Shown here piece after piece: positions 1-12,650 of a DNA stretch of 64,000 bases. Within the stretch, counting starts at the first letter, position 1. Each line of letters starts with the position of its first letter. Made by a program: the position numbers and the translations under genes. The notes under the pieces are model-generated. The model was not told where the DNA came from. It saw only the letters and a program-made list of their open reading frames with translations, and searched no databases. Source of the stretch: Mercenaria mercenaria (lineage: Eukaryota > Mollusca > Bivalvia > Venerida > Veneridae); assembly GCF_021730395.1 (NCBI RefSeq), contig NC_069364.1, positions 85,455,972-85,519,971 of the forward strand, written 5' to 3'.

Positions 1-2394
1 GTTTTTCCAGAATTTTCTTTTTATTTTTGGTGATACATGAAAGTTCTGGAATATTCCATGATGCTCTAAACAGGTAGTTGTATGAGGTCAGGTAGAACCT
101 AAGTAAGATCTTATTAAAAACATTCCTGTATTTCTTAATATCAAGATATTACAAGTTTGACGTTTAACATTTGACGGATATACATTTACAATGTGGATTT
201 AAAAGAAATATCTTTGAAGAGAGGAGTTATATTCTTTGGATATACTAACTTCAATTTGGATTTTGTGAGGAATTTGGAATTAATACTGACTAGATCTAAA
301 TTTGAGTAGGATTTGGACTATTCTTGCATAATAGAATTGGACATAACGGCTACTTAATATTTGCAAGGTATTTTGATATAAAATTTGATACTGTTAATAG
401 TTACTGGTTTGTTTTTCTGTTACCTTTAGTATTTTAAGGAACAAGCGATTGTTTCCTTTTGATGTAACACGTAAACATCAGAATAATTTTGAAGAAAAAA
501 CATGAAAATTACACGACAAGTTTAGTGGAGGTTTATCCAGTGGTTAATGAGAAAAAATGTAAAAATTGTTTTCTGTTTTCAGCCGTGACGGCCCTGGACA
601 AGCAGAATCATATGAACATTTCTGAGAGAAGTCCTTACAATGATGTTACATACTTCATTTTGGTTTAGCAACGACAAAATGTGTTCTGTATTCGCGCTTG
701 CAACCCCTAAAAGGAGTTAAGTGGAACCATTTTAGCAACTTTCAGAAAAGATTATACAAGGATGCCTCAGGCAAATTTTGATTAAGACATGACAAGAATT
801 TATTAAAGTTTAATAATGTGTGTATATATATAGCTCTAGATGCTCCGAAAATAAGGGGACAAGTCTGCTCAGAAATGTCACATAGCAAGTTTGATGGATG
901 AACATCAACCAATTCGTAAGCAGAAATTATTCAAAGGTATTTTTATTACACTATGTACGCTATGTAAATTATGTAAATTGTGGACGATGGACAGCGGACC
1001 CCGGGACACCAACATATTCTAATAGCTCAACCCAAACATTTGCTAAGAAAATTGCATCAGCTAAGTTCGATATGATTCAAGTATTATACAAGAGATATGA
1101 TTAAAAACGATTATCATATTAAATTGTATCATTTCCATTTTAAAATGAATATGTATATCTAATTATATGTATTTCTATCGCAAACAATTTATTGTAAAGG
1201 TTTCCTGTTTACTGATGTCAAATTAATATATGATCATAATTCAAATACGCTTTGATGATACGGTTGTTTAATTCATAAGAGAAGGTAGTAAGTTTAAATT
1301 ATATAATTGTGTAACTAATCATCACTCTGGTATCTTACTGTTAGATATTTATCATATAACAGGGGAATTTTACGATCAAATAAAAGCTGAATTGACATTG
1401 CACGAAAGATGTATACGGTTTATAAAGTCTCCTGGGACTGAACTATTTTTTCGGCGACGCCGTCTAAATTTGTTTTCGTTACCTATGCCACGTGACTTCA
1501 GTTTGCAAATCAAACTACTTGATAACGCATTATAGATAATTTATCAAAATGGAAGATTTATGCAAGACTCTTCCTGATTGGACGAGAGTGTTAATTTCTT
1601 TCACTCTGTTGATTGTGCTACGCTGAGTGAAATGTAGACAAAGCGTTTATGTCCTAAACGACGCTGTTCACAGTTTTAAAGCTAACTTTGGCTCAGTATA
1701 TTAAGCAAGAATATTGATATATCTCAAAATGATAAGTAAGTTTAATAAATCTGATAAAAACCTGTTCAAATACCAACATATATCAAATCAAAGAAAGAGC
1801 TGAATACGGTCTGCGTATCACATGAATAAGTGTGTGATAAGAGTCTTTTATGTAGAGAAGTATTTTTTAAAAGATTTTCCTTGTTACAATTGTCGTCTGT
1901 ATATGAAAAGGTTTCTTGCTTTTGTGACTTATTCAGATTGTATATTAAAATGAGTACTTGTTTGCTTTGATATATTTGTTATAAATTATTCAACTGATTT
2001 ATTATACATGAATATTTTTCTTTAATATAGTATGCAAATATTGAACTCAGTTGAAATCTGTTTTATTATATATATGTTATATAATGACTGAATCTCATTA
2101 CACTGAAACGAAGGTACGCTGCATACAGTTTATCTATGTGATATGACTACGGTCAAACTTTGCTTATGAAACAGAAATATTGAAATAATTACATTTGTAT
2201 GTTTTGCTTGACCTTCACTTTTTTATAGATGTGACGTCATTGTCCAAAGATTCATGAATAGCGAATATACATTTGTTAAAGCGGGATCAGTTGGCCTATT
2301 TAGAAATAAATAAAAATAATAAATAAAAAAAAATCCTTTAATTGATTTTTTTTTCTCATGTATTCTAATCAAACTTGATTTGTAGCATCTTTAT
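1..2394. other. No gene seen
   Basis: AT-rich DNA. A 68-codon frame at 898-1104 has no recognisable features, and 'gacagcggaccccgggac' within it looks like old repeat DNA. Confidence 0.5.
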
Positions 2395-2815
2395 TAGGCC
2401 CGCAGCCAACTTTGTTCAGCTGGGACATTTAACCCCTTTTAGGGGCTGCTAGAGCTAAAACTAGAAATGCCTTTATACAGCGTCTCATGAACAGCTTGGT
2501 GGATCTTTGTCATACTTGGTCTGGAGCATCATTATAAGGTCCTCTTCCAAATTTATTTATATAGGAACTTGGGCCCTATTAGGGACCGCTATAGCTAAAA
2601 GTAGATATGCCTTTCTTCGCATTAACCACTAAAATGTAATGGATTTTTATCAAACTCGATATGTAACAATATTGTGAGGTCTCCCGCTATTTTGTTACAA
2701 ATGGGGATAGGGACCAATTTAGCTAAAAAATATAAACACGTTTAATGACCTCTTCTCATGAACCGCTTCATGGATCTTCATCAAACTACTGCTGTAATTA
2801 TTCGTCTAAGGATAA
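2395..2815 (+). repeat. Three diverged tandem units
   Basis: Units share 'ggggctgctagagctaaaac', 'tggatctttgtcatacttgg'-like and 'tagaaatgcctttata'-like sequence at about 2440, 2580 and 2700. Probably a relic of a mollusc tandem-core element. Confidence 0.55.
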
Positions 2816-4458
2816 ACGAAACAAAATTGCAAGCCTACGAAACCTTTGCGAAAAATTAAAAGAGAACCATTTAAATTGTTAAAGTGCGGTGTTTAGTTTT
2901 GCAATTTGAAAAATGTTAGATGAAAGATGAATGTTAGATGAAAAATTCATAAACTTCTTTCCTTATTACAATTCGCCGACCATCATTTTTAAAGATATTT
3001 CTTGTTATATATGTTTTCTGGTCTGTTTTACTAGACCCTCAATGGTTTTTCTCTTTATACCCTGTCTTCTGCAAAGGCATCGAGTACATGAGTTTATGGT
3101 CCACTAAGCTTGCTTTTTATATACCTTTATATGAAAACTTTAACGCTTTACAAACAATGACTTCAGTTTCAACTATCTGTGTTATTAGCCTGACTATCTG
3201 AAGAATAGTTAGAGCTACTCTAATCTTTTCATCCGAGAATCGGCGCCGTCATTGCCGTTGCACCTTGTTTAAAGTTTTGCGTTGAAGTTTATATCTCAGT
3301 AACAATTTCTTACATTCAACTGACATGTTGGACATGAATGCAGAATTTTCGTACTTTATCTTAACCTCACCAATGCATGTCAGGGTGGGAAAGAAGTCTG
3401 AATAATTATAAGGGAATAAACAATTATTTTTCACGTTTTGTAATTCATTTTTACCACGGACAAGGTGATAGATTTGAATTTCATGGTCAGATTATTTACC
3501 GGACAGTTTGTAACATGTTTTTTCCGACTTTACAAATCTGTCATTGAAGATTCTATTCGATAAAACAGTCTCCTCCTGTTTCTTTCAATTGACTTAGTAA
3601 ATCAACAACAAATAGATCACGAATCTATTTCATGAAATATACCTTACAGAACATGTCACGCTCTTGAGTGTAACCTTTTTACGGTAAGGCTTCAAACATT
3701 TATCAACATAACAGTCTGGACAAAATACAGACAGCGGTGGTATAACAGATGACGTTTTTCTCGCTGCTAGTCTGATAAGTGTTCTAAATGTTCTAACAGG
3801 TGTAATGTTTATGTCGCTTTTACTTCAAAAAAATAATAAAGCTATTTCATTCCTAAAGGTCTACTGGTCTGATACATTTGTTTGTTAATTCAGTGAGCAA
3901 TTAAGCAAAATAATTGAATCATTAGGCATCAGGGATGTTTTACCAAATAAAGTATCTTTACGTGTTAAGTGGGTAACTTTAATAAACTTGGTAATTGCTG
4001 TTTAATCAAAGGGTTGTTCCAATAGACAACAAGTCAAATGGTTTATCGCGGCCAGAAATTTGTAGAAACCGGACAGAAGTTGCGAAATTGTCATTTGTGC
4101 AGGAAAGAAGCGTTTACCATAATGTCCAGTACTGGACAGGTATAGTGACTATGCACGGACACAGACAATTTTCTCAGAGGGGGTCCGATCCCCTGCCCCC
4201 CCCCCCCCCCCCCAGGAAATTTTGAAATTTAGCACTTCATTTTTTGCATTCTGGGACAGTTTTATGGACTAACCTGTTAAATTTGGAAAAATGATAAAAT
4301 CAAGCTTTCTTGAAGGTAAAATTCTTAGTTTCTTTTCTAAATAATATGAATAATACCGGGGTCGTATGTAGCAGCAGCCGCATATACTTTACATGCAGTC
4401 CTAATGTTGTCTTTTTCGAAAAACATTTTCTTTCCTTCTTGTCCTCCTCCCCTCCCCC
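2816..4458. other. No gene seen; fragment resembling PRR5-like intron 1
   Basis: The stretch near 3660-3870 ('ttgagtgtaac', 'acggtaaggct', 'tactggtct') resembles 8771-8885. The rest shows nothing. Confidence 0.35.
4194..4214 (+). repeat. Poly(C) tract
   Basis: About twenty C residues with one early interruption. Prone to sequencing and assembly error. Confidence 0.9.
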
Positions 4459-4683
4459 CTCCCCCACACACACACCTCTGGATCCGCGCATGGTGACATA
4501 TCATGCTTTCTGTTTATGCAAGGGTGAGCCGTCTCAGCAGCCAGAGCTTCACCCGCACCGTCCTTTCCGCACCCTCCCCCACACACACACCTCTGGATCC
4601 GCGCATGGTGACATATCATGCTTTCTGTTTATGCAAGGGTGAGCCGTCTCAGCAGCCAGAGCTTCACCCGCACCGTCCTTTCC
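4459..4683 (+). repeat. Near-perfect 115-bp tandem duplication
   Basis: 4459-4568 and 4574-4683 are identical as far as I can read, at a period of 115. The unit includes a CA/CCCCC tract, 'ctctggatccgcgcatggtg' and 'gagccgtctcagcagccaga'. The lack of divergence implies a very recent duplication or conversion. Confidence 0.85.
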
Positions 4684-4699
4684 CTGTGCGTCTGTCGTG

Positions 4700-5290
4700 C
4701 CTTCTGCTCATCAGGTACGGCCAGGGTTGCAGTCATTACCTGCTCTCTTCTCTTGAACTGCCTCAACTGCAACCGCAGGTATGCCGCTCTGAGTCTTAGT
4801 GGTACTATCATTTCTCTGGAGAGACGAATAATGAAAACATGCTGGAGATGGCCAATATATATAACCATCTGAAAAATGTTTTGCCCATATCAAGGCCGCC
4901 GCACGGCAATGGTGCGGCAGCTGTAGGGTTGTAGCGCGATGATTGCTCAATATCCGTGCGATTTCAAGGGTACTGCACGGGCAGCTGTGCGAGGGTCGTG
5001 CGAAGGTCCCACCAGTCTTCAATCTCCGACGATTTCTTTTGGGCACCGTGTCACCGGAAAATCGGCTCGCGGCGGCCACCTAACGATGCCACCTACGACA
5101 TGTCTACGGGCTTACGATTGTTTTCAAATTTGTATAACTTTTCGCTAAAGGCTGTGGAGCCCGTGAATCCGTACGAAACTCGCAGTGCCGCCTCTCGCCA
5201 CCATACAGAGGCCGCAAGGAAAAGAGAATACGGGCAGTCTACGGGCTCCGCAAACGCACTGCAGGCCAAATGCGAACTATGCATTAAGAA
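4700..5290. other. GC- and CpG-rich block, possible transposon
   Basis: Composition is sharply richer in G+C than the surroundings, with motifs such as 'gtgcgatttcaagggtactg' and 'aatcggctcgcggcggccac'. Overlapping frames are open on both strands, a composition effect. No domain was recognised. It could be a foreign mobile element or a fragment of an unplaced gene. Confidence 0.35.
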
Positions 5291-5787
5291 TCACGGATAT
5301 TTATTATTTTGTTCTTTCTAGCGATATTTATCTAAATTAATCTAATGAGCTGTTGGGTTCACTTGGACAATGCAGAATTAGCCTACATGTATGTTAAATG
5401 CTACATGTAGTAGTTGATTTTACACATTTTTGTCCATCAATACCGCTAGTTATTCGTTAATGTCATGTTTCAAATACAAATGTATTCAACAACTGAAACT
5501 TGGAAAACTAAATTTTATGAATTACTTAGATTTTTTTACTTAGATTAATTGGATACATTTTTTATTCTTGCAAGAAACATCCTTTTTCTTCTTCTGTCTC
5601 CTCGGAAAAGAATATGTCTTTAACAAGGTAGATGCCTGAACGTTAACATTGTTGTGGGACTATTTGGTCATGACTTACTTTTAAAAAGATACATTCAGGT
5701 CGAGTAACGGCAAAACATCTCTTACCTGAAGGGTTTTTACACAGAATACAATGTTTTATATGAAAAAGATTCCCAGAACACGCGACG

Positions 5788-5968
5788 TAAAGGTAAAGGT
5801 AAATGTTATTTACCCTCGCTCAAGCGACACTATTTTAAGAACAGTTAAAACCAATTATACATTACCCCCAGCAATTTGCTGGTAACCATTTACAGCTGGG
5901 TCGACTGAAGCAATCGTGATAAAGTGCCTTGTCTAGGGACATACCGCAATGTAGCCAGAAGTCGGGAA
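5788..5968. mobile_element. SINE-like fragment
   Basis: Starts with a (ggtaaa)n tail and contains 'accatttacagctgggtcga' and 'gataaagtgccttgtc', a composite I associate from memory with abundant mollusc SINE 3' parts. The tRNA-like head expected on the right side is missing, so it looks truncated. Family unverified. Confidence 0.4.
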
Positions 5969-6151
5969 TATACTGGTTTTAAACTGATTTTCCAAATTAT
6001 CTAAATAAGTAAGGTAGTTTCCGCTTCTAAACATGTTTTAAGGTACCAAATTGTTTTGTAGGACAAACTGGTTAAGAATAAGTACAACCTTTGAACCCTT
6101 TTGAACTTTATATAATTTCACTGTTCCGTAACAAACGTCCATTTAAAGCTA

Positions 6152-6725
6152 CAGTCACACATACGGATATGTCCGTGCGTTGAGGTACGGTGCGGATAGG
6201 ATTAGTCTGTGGGTGTATAACTACGGAGCAGTACGTCTTAGTACGGGAAAAATGGTGAGAAACAGGAAACAAACAAAACAATACAGGACGCGAATAAGTA
6301 CGGATAGGTACGAGGTACTACGTTGAATTATGTTTTACTGCGCCTTGCAACTCATCGAGTGCACTGACGGGTCTGCGGTAAACTACGTTGAACTATGCTT
6401 AAGTACGAGCAGCCTCAGATAACTACGTTCGGCTACGGCGAGGTACGTAACAGCACGGATAACTACGTTTAAGTACGTTTAACTACGGATGAATAAGTTT
6501 CAGCCAAGTTGGACTAAAGTCACGCTCAAATGGCTACGGTTCGCTCAAACTTTTGTGCATGTTCAAAAGTTGGAGAAACGTGCAAGTTTGGAATAAGTTT
6601 TGAATACGTTTTGACCACGTTTTGGTACGGATTAATACGAATGACTACTCTGAGGTACGGCTCAGGTACGGATCGATATTTCTGTTCGTAGGTAGATGTA
6701 GCTATCCGCGCCGTATGTGTGACTG
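6152..6725. mobile_element. TACG-rich TIR element (574 bp)
   Basis: Termini CAGTCACACATACGG and CCGTATGTGTGACTG. The interior is crowded with 'tacgg', 'tacgtt' and 'aactacg' motifs in both orientations, unlike the flanks. No coding capacity. Confidence 0.7.
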
Positions 6726-7950
6726 GGGTATTAGGAAATGACAACCAATTAGACAAGTTTCCCTCATATCTTAGTGTTTTAATGGATAAAAAATAAAAGG
6801 GGTAAGAAAATGGAGAAACACTACAAAAAAATGGTATATATAAACATGTGGAGAAACATGCTGGCCTTTTTCACCCCCGACCTACTAGTATTTAGACAGA
6901 AGTTCAGTTTTCAGAAATTCGTACGGCAAATGATCAGTTTAAAATTGGACCAGTTCGTTTCAGATTGCGGCGTATTGCCGTTTTACCACTGGCAACCGGC
7001 ATTCGTTTGTTTTCCAGACACCACCCGAGTCTATCCGAAAATAATATATATATGTCATAGTTTTCTCTTTCAACATTCTTTTTGGCTAGTTGCATAAAGA
7101 ATAAATCATGCACCTTTTAACCTGAGTTTTAACAAGCATTTTACATTTTTGAAAAAAAGTCCACTAGAGAAAATACTATTGCAAGAATGCCTGGTTTTGG
7201 CCCTTTTGAAGGTTAACTTAATTAGAGGCAGACCGAAGAGACTACTTAAAATATATATTTATCTTGTTATTTTGCGAAAATGAAAATAGGAAAAAAATTG
7301 ATGCGATGGTGTATCAGCATAAACAAAGTAAGATGACACACTGCGTTGACTCGAGAACAACATACCACCAATTGTCATTAGAAGGAGGAAATAAAAACAA
7401 TTAACAAGGGAAAGGTTAGAAAATTATTTATGAAACATCAATGTCAAAACACACAAGATGTACCTCTTCCCGCTCGTTGTATGTTTGATGTATTTGTAGA
7501 AAAACAACTTACCGGCTTGGCGAACGACAAAATATGTGTATTTTGTTGTGGTTTGGAATGAAACGTTTTTGTTAGATATATCTAAAGAAAAAGTTGGCTA
7601 CCTTCGACCATGCTCGTGAGATATCCTCGTTATGAAGAAGACATTATAAAACTTTAAACTTTAACGAAAAAAATGTAAAATAAAGGAAATTACGGCGACT
7701 AACCACTGAGTCCGTATATTATATCGGGGTTAGAAAATTTAAAAGAATATTACCTCTTTTATTTGTTTTTGCTATAAAAAAAATCTTTTTTTATCATTTT
7801 AACTTATTACACGCATTCGCAGCATAAAAAATTTCCAGTTCACTGATCAATACTTATATGTTGTTGTTTATTGTATTATGCAATTGTATGTATAAATAAT
7901 TTGGTATGATATTGATAACACAAAAATAAACATAAAATATCGCTGAGAGC

Positions 7951-8153
7951 TTTGCGACCAGCATGGATCCAGACCAGCCTGCGCATCCACGCAGTCTGGT
8001 CAGGATCCATGCTGTTCGCTTTTAAAGCCTATTGGAATTGGAGAAACTGTTAGCGAACAGCATGGATCCTGACCAGACTGCGCGGATGCGCAGGCTGGTC
8101 TGGATCCTTGCTGGTCGCATACCCACTATGTTGGTTTTCTCATGGCACGGCTC
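7951..8153. mobile_element. CACGGCTC foldback element, copy 1 (left end missing)
   Basis: Two long inverted arms, 'gcgaccagcatggatccaga' ... with its complement, around a short spacer 'ttttaaagcctattggaatt'. The outer left TIR (GAGCCGTGCC) is missing, and the right end CATGGCACGGCTC is present. It is inserted in the copy M side of the inverted duplication. Confidence 0.85.
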
Positions 8154-8932
8154 AATTCAAGTTTTGAATATGTTATCTGTGTTTCAGGAAAAGAGATTTT
8201 ATGACAAGTACCTTGATTTCGCAATTATTGCATTAAACATTAGGTCAGTTTTGTTATTGTGACCCACTTATTTCTGTCTTTGTTTTCGTTCATAAACATA
8301 TCATACCAATAAAATAGATAGCGGCAATAAACAATATGTCATATCACAACTGGACCTGTCATGGGCAGCTAATAGTCAAAACATTGTAAATATAATTCCA
8401 GTTTTGAGTGGAGAGATCATTCTGACAAAAAAAGGAACAAATACGGGACCGTGCACTAAGCTGTATTAGTGGTGTTAATAATACAGGGGCTGTAGCTTTT
8501 TCAACACACACACAAAAGTTAATCACACTAAAAGAGTATTGTGACATCACCATCAGTCCGTCATTGCTACAACTTTTATTGCAAATTATTAATCAGCACA
8601 CAGCAACTGTTCTCTAGCCTAAACCATGTATATTTTGTACGTATGTTGTACAACGTAAATGATACACTAACTGTTGAGTGTATCGCATATTCTACTTGTA
8701 ACGAAACAAAATATTTTGTCGTAAATTTTAAACTGAAGATATCAATAGAACACATGTTGTAATCACAATCTTGAGTGTAACATTGTTTACGGTAAGGCTG
8801 AAACGATTCCAATGGTTTCATGGTAAATGCTTTCAAGAGCTATAAATCTTAGAATTTAAGAAGACACTTTATTACTGGTCTCTGACACTTCGATATTCGT
8901 TGCGAATGTTATAAAAAAAATACCAGACTAAC

Positions 8933-8970
8933 CTTTTAAGTGTCCGTACTCCACTTTGCAGAAAATCCAT
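8933..8970 (-). CDS. Copy M: first coding exon of a PRR5-like gene on the opposite strand
   Basis: On the minus strand this encodes MDFLQSGVRTLK with the same 38-nt length and phase as copies A and C. The donor is AG|GTTAGT. DNA on both sides (about 7100-9320) is an inverted homologue of 20680-22960, so copy M stands head-to-head with copy A. I found no exon 2 to 9 between position 1 and 7000. They may lie beyond the left edge or be lost, so this may be a relic of the duplication rather than a working gene. Confidence 0.6.
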
Positions 8971-9018
8971 TTTTTTTCTTTCAAATAATCCTTTCGATTC
9001 AAGAAGATTTTTATTCAA

Positions 9019-9040
9019 GAAACCATCTTCACAAACCTAG
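9019..9040 (-). promoter_or_regulatory. Conserved 5' block of copy M
   Basis: The reverse complement reads taggtttgtgaagatggtttc, matching the block before copies A and C. It lies about 50 bp before the copy M ATG. Confidence 0.4.
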
Positions 9041-9320
9041 GCCGTCTGTACAATATCCCACAATAACATTTCTGGAAAAAAAACTGCAAGAATGTCAATC
9101 CCGCTAAGTATGTTTTCGCAAGTTTCTCCTCTAAATGCAAGATATTATTACTTATATAGATATTTGTTGCATTTATGAATTTTGATGGCGGCACATTTTA
9201 CATTAATTTCCAACCACACACAACACTTTTATTGTCCTCACATCTGACAAAACGACAATAGAAGATATAACGTATTTAAACACTTTATACGCCTCTCTTA
9301 AGTTTATGACGTATAAGTTT

Positions 9321-10429
9321 ATGGCATATTTAAATTACTAAAGTAGGACAAAGAAGTAAACCCTAAACGCTAATAATGTTACTTTTTAGCGACTCGCGGT
9401 TGTAAATGTGTTATAATTTGATACTTTCAAGCAAGATTAAATTACAATTGTATATGTGCAGTAGTTTTGCTATTTAAACAAATATTATGTATTTCACCCG
9501 CTAGAGATATTGGCGATAGCGGTTTTCATTTATAATTGGCTAATAATGACAACATTTACGTAGTATAAAATGTAAACCATTTATATATTATATTATTTTG
9601 ATTTCATCTCGAGCTTAACAAAATATCGAGAGAGAAAAATGAGTCACTATAAACAGCATGACCGGTATCTGTCATGACTACAGCGAGGTTCAAACCGGCA
9701 ACTCCCAATGATGAGCGGAAAACTCGTTATCACCACAACGCACCTATATTACCAAAATTCTGTTTTGATTTTATACAGCTTCCAGCAGGTATAAAATACA
9801 ATACATTGTTAGAAGTTGAAGACGCACAATTAGGCAACAAACATATTTGTTTCCAAGTACATGTATATTTATTTGCACAGTTAATTTGGTCAGTCATAGA
9901 CTGACATGTCCACGTTACGATGTGATTGATAAGAAAATACCCAAGAAAATACACTGTCACATCATTTAATATAAACAAACATTATATGCAAATAGAGTTA
10001 TAAACCGCTTGTATCGAAGCAATGCGTTTTGTCATATTTCAGTTACTGAACTACATTAGTATCATGTTGATACTGTCTATATTAGCCGAAAAGGTAAGTG
10101 CCGACGGGCACGAATCTTTAAATAGATACATAATTTAGCACGTTTAACAGTCATACTAAGTAAGTCATTGGTTTTTGTGAACTCTCGGCTATGAAACATT
10201 TTTGTTAAAGTTATTGTATGTTTGTTATTGTTAGTCAATGTAAATAATCTTATTCTTATGACCACGTTAATGCAAAGAGATAAAAAATAAATATATATTA
10301 TGTATCTCTACTTCTTTGGTTCATGTTATAGGATTACGCATGTTAAAAGATTGAATTTCAACATTTCACCTTTAAACTTGAAATTGAACTTGTTAATTTT
10401 ATTTTATGTCTTCTAATTGTGGTTGAATG
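9321..10429. other. No gene seen
   Basis: Spacer between head-to-head copies M and A. AT-rich, with no domain or junction recognised. Confidence 0.45.
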
Positions 10430-10440
10430 TCTCAATTTTC

Positions 10441-10730
10441 GTTTTGTTTGTTTGTTTGGGTTTAACGCCGTTTTTCAACAGTATTTCAGTCATGTAACGG
10501 CGGGCAGTTAACCTAACCAGTGTTCCTGGATTCTGTACCAGTACAAACCTGTTCTCCGCAAGTAACTGCCAACTTCCCCACATGAATCAGAGGTGGAGGA
10601 CTAATGATTTCAGACACAATGCCGTTTATCAAATAGTCACGGAGAACATACGCCCCGCCCGAGGATCGAACTCACGACCCCGCGATCCGTAGACCAACGC
10701 TCTTACCTACTGAGCTAAGCGGGCGGGCGG
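10441..10730 (-). mobile_element. tRNA-derived SINE with intact 11-bp target site duplication
   Basis: On the minus strand the element starts with a tRNA-like head: box A TTAGCTCAGTAGGTAAGAGC and box B GTGAGTTCGATCC, with an anticodon-loop-like CTACGGATC resembling tRNA-Arg(ACG). A body with GTAACGGCG follows, and it ends in (CAAA)n. It is flanked by tctcaattttc at 10430-10440 and 10731-10741, a perfect duplication, so the insertion is young. It is not a functional tRNA because the anticodon arm and 3' arm do not fold cleanly. Confidence 0.88.
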
Positions 10731-10934
10731 TCTCAATTTTCTTCTTGGATGTTGCCATACATATATCCTTTGGAATGTCGCCTTTGTAACAAGGCTTTTA
10801 CACTGGTAAGTCATGAATGAAAGTAGACATCATGTATCAAGAGTTTCGATACAACAGAAAATGTATGGTGACTGATTTCTGCACGTGTTGTTAGTCATTG
10901 TGTCTCTCAAGGCAAAGCGATATCTCAGCGTTCG

Positions 10935-12650
10935 TTATTGTTTCTATTTATAAAAAAGGTGACCATACTGGTCCTTCTTATTACAGATGGCTAACTCTTT
11001 TAAATGTTGTTGCTAAGATTTTTTCAATAAATTTTGTTAAAATGAGAATGTGTTAAATGACGAGAAATACGGCTTTAGAGATAAAAGTAGTACCATAGAT
11101 TGTTTCATTCTTTTACATGCAATTTTTCAAAAGTAGTTGTTAAACACGGCCAAACTCTACGGTGTCTTTGTTGACTACGAATAAGCCTTCGATACAGTTA
11201 TACATGAAGCTTTATGAATAAAATTAGTGCAGTCTGGAATCAGCTGTAAAATTTATTAAAATGATTAAAATGATAAAGCCATTTATCAAGATGTTAAATC
11301 CTGTATAAAAGACATAGAAATAATGTCATATTCACATGATTTTGATAAATTACTCGGAATGAAACAAAAGGAGCCACTCTCTCCTCTTTGTGAATGATAT
11401 AAACAGTATTGTTGATTTCTCACAACTTTCAAATTATGATATAAGCTTGTTATCTATGTATATGTTACTGACTGCTGATGATATTGCATTATTTACTACC
11501 AATCCTGATAGTCTTCCGCTCCAAGTCAGTAATCTTCTTGAATATTCACCCAAATGGGGGTTGAAAATAAATGTTAATAAAACTAAATTTGCATATTTAA
11601 AAAGAGAAAATCTAGAAATAATTACATATGATTCATAAATGGAGAACATGTTGAAACAGTAGACTCGTTTTGCTATCTTGGTGTGAAATTTACTTATACA
11701 TGTACTATGTTAAATGCTATGAAAATTTTAAATGACCAGGCTCCCAAAGCATATGATAACCTGCTGTCCGTATATAATCGAATTAAGATGGACATTAAAA
11801 CAAATTTGTCTTTGTTCGATTCTCTTGAAACTCCAATAATTCTGTATTGTTCAGAAGTATGGGGGATATAATATTACAATGAAATCAACAAAACTCATCT
11901 CAGTTTCTGTATAATTATTCTAGGGGTTCGTCCTCAGACTTCCAGTGCTGCTGTAGAATCAGAATATCATTTTCTGTTATGATGTCCATTTTACAGAAAC
12001 CTTCGTCAAAAGTACGGTATTGATCATTCATTTGCATGTATAAATAAATTTACTAGAATATTATCTTCAAACAATAATAAGATTATTAGAAATACAGCCA
12101 AATATGTACTAGTATATTATGCTATGCAATTAAGAAAGGAAAACAGATATTGCTGCTTCTGAGTAACTTAAATATAGTTAGAACTTATATTTTTTAAATC
12201 TATATTTTGTGATATCTTGGCCATCATTTTTGTATTTGTAAATGGCCAAAGGTATATTGTATATGCCAATATGCCAATAAATCTGAAACTAAAACTGAAA
12301 ACTGATTACAGACATATTGTATATTTAAACATAATTTTGAGTTAGAAAACTATTTACATTTAGTACAAGAAAATAAATATAGAATGGTTTTATCTAGATT
12401 TACAATAATTGAAATATGGCGGTACCACAATTTACCGCAAGAATAGAGGCTATGCAAATGTCCGCATTACAGAGATCTAAGAATGAAATATCTCTAACCG
12501 TATTATTGTACTTGGCCGACTGTGTCTATACTGTATAATCTTTTGTCGTCAAAGTCTAAGAAAACTGTTTGCACTCTTTCTAGATTTTTATAGTCTACAA
12601 ATAAGAAACATGTCACTTGAGAAAAGTTATCAATTAGGTTAGCCCTTGAA
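10935..12650 (+). mobile_element. Heavily degraded LINE reverse transcriptase
   Basis: Fragments in changing frames recall a jockey/L1-like RT: SIYKKGDHTGPSYYRWLTLL (10941 on), VFVDYE.AFDTVIHEA near 11165, LTADDIALFTTNP (active site, 11467 on), WGLKINVNKTKFAYLKRE, then a C-terminal part near 12370-12560 (KYRMVLSRF, CPHYRDLRMKYL). Many stops interrupt it. A short AT-rich stretch near 12180-12300 with 'gccaataaatctgaa' looks like the 3' tail of another LINE lying between the two parts. Confidence 0.75.

Larger units (their letters stand above)
7100..9320 (-). repeat. Inverted segmental duplication arm (copy M 5' end and intron 1)
   Basis: Read on the minus strand, this matches 20680-22960 in order: upstream block (9310-9260 with 20690-20740), first coding exon, a block ending at the 'cctgtcatgggcagct' motif (8355 with 21750), a block near 7440-7500 (with 22590-22660), and one near 7150-7230 (with 22830-22920). 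Similarity is patchy, with indels, and a foldback is inserted at 7951. Confidence 0.7.

Noticed and set aside
4310-5321. Overlapping open frames on both strands (up to about 120 codons)
   Set aside because: They come from a CA-rich tract, a duplicated unit and GC-rich composition. Frames overlap on both strands and no domain is visible.
8032-8262. 76-codon frame
   Set aside because: Starts in the arm of a CACGGCTC foldback and runs into AT-rich intron.
10650-10725. tRNA gene on the minus strand
   Set aside because: Box A and B are present, but the cloverleaf fails and the sequence is the head of a SINE with its own 11-bp target duplication.
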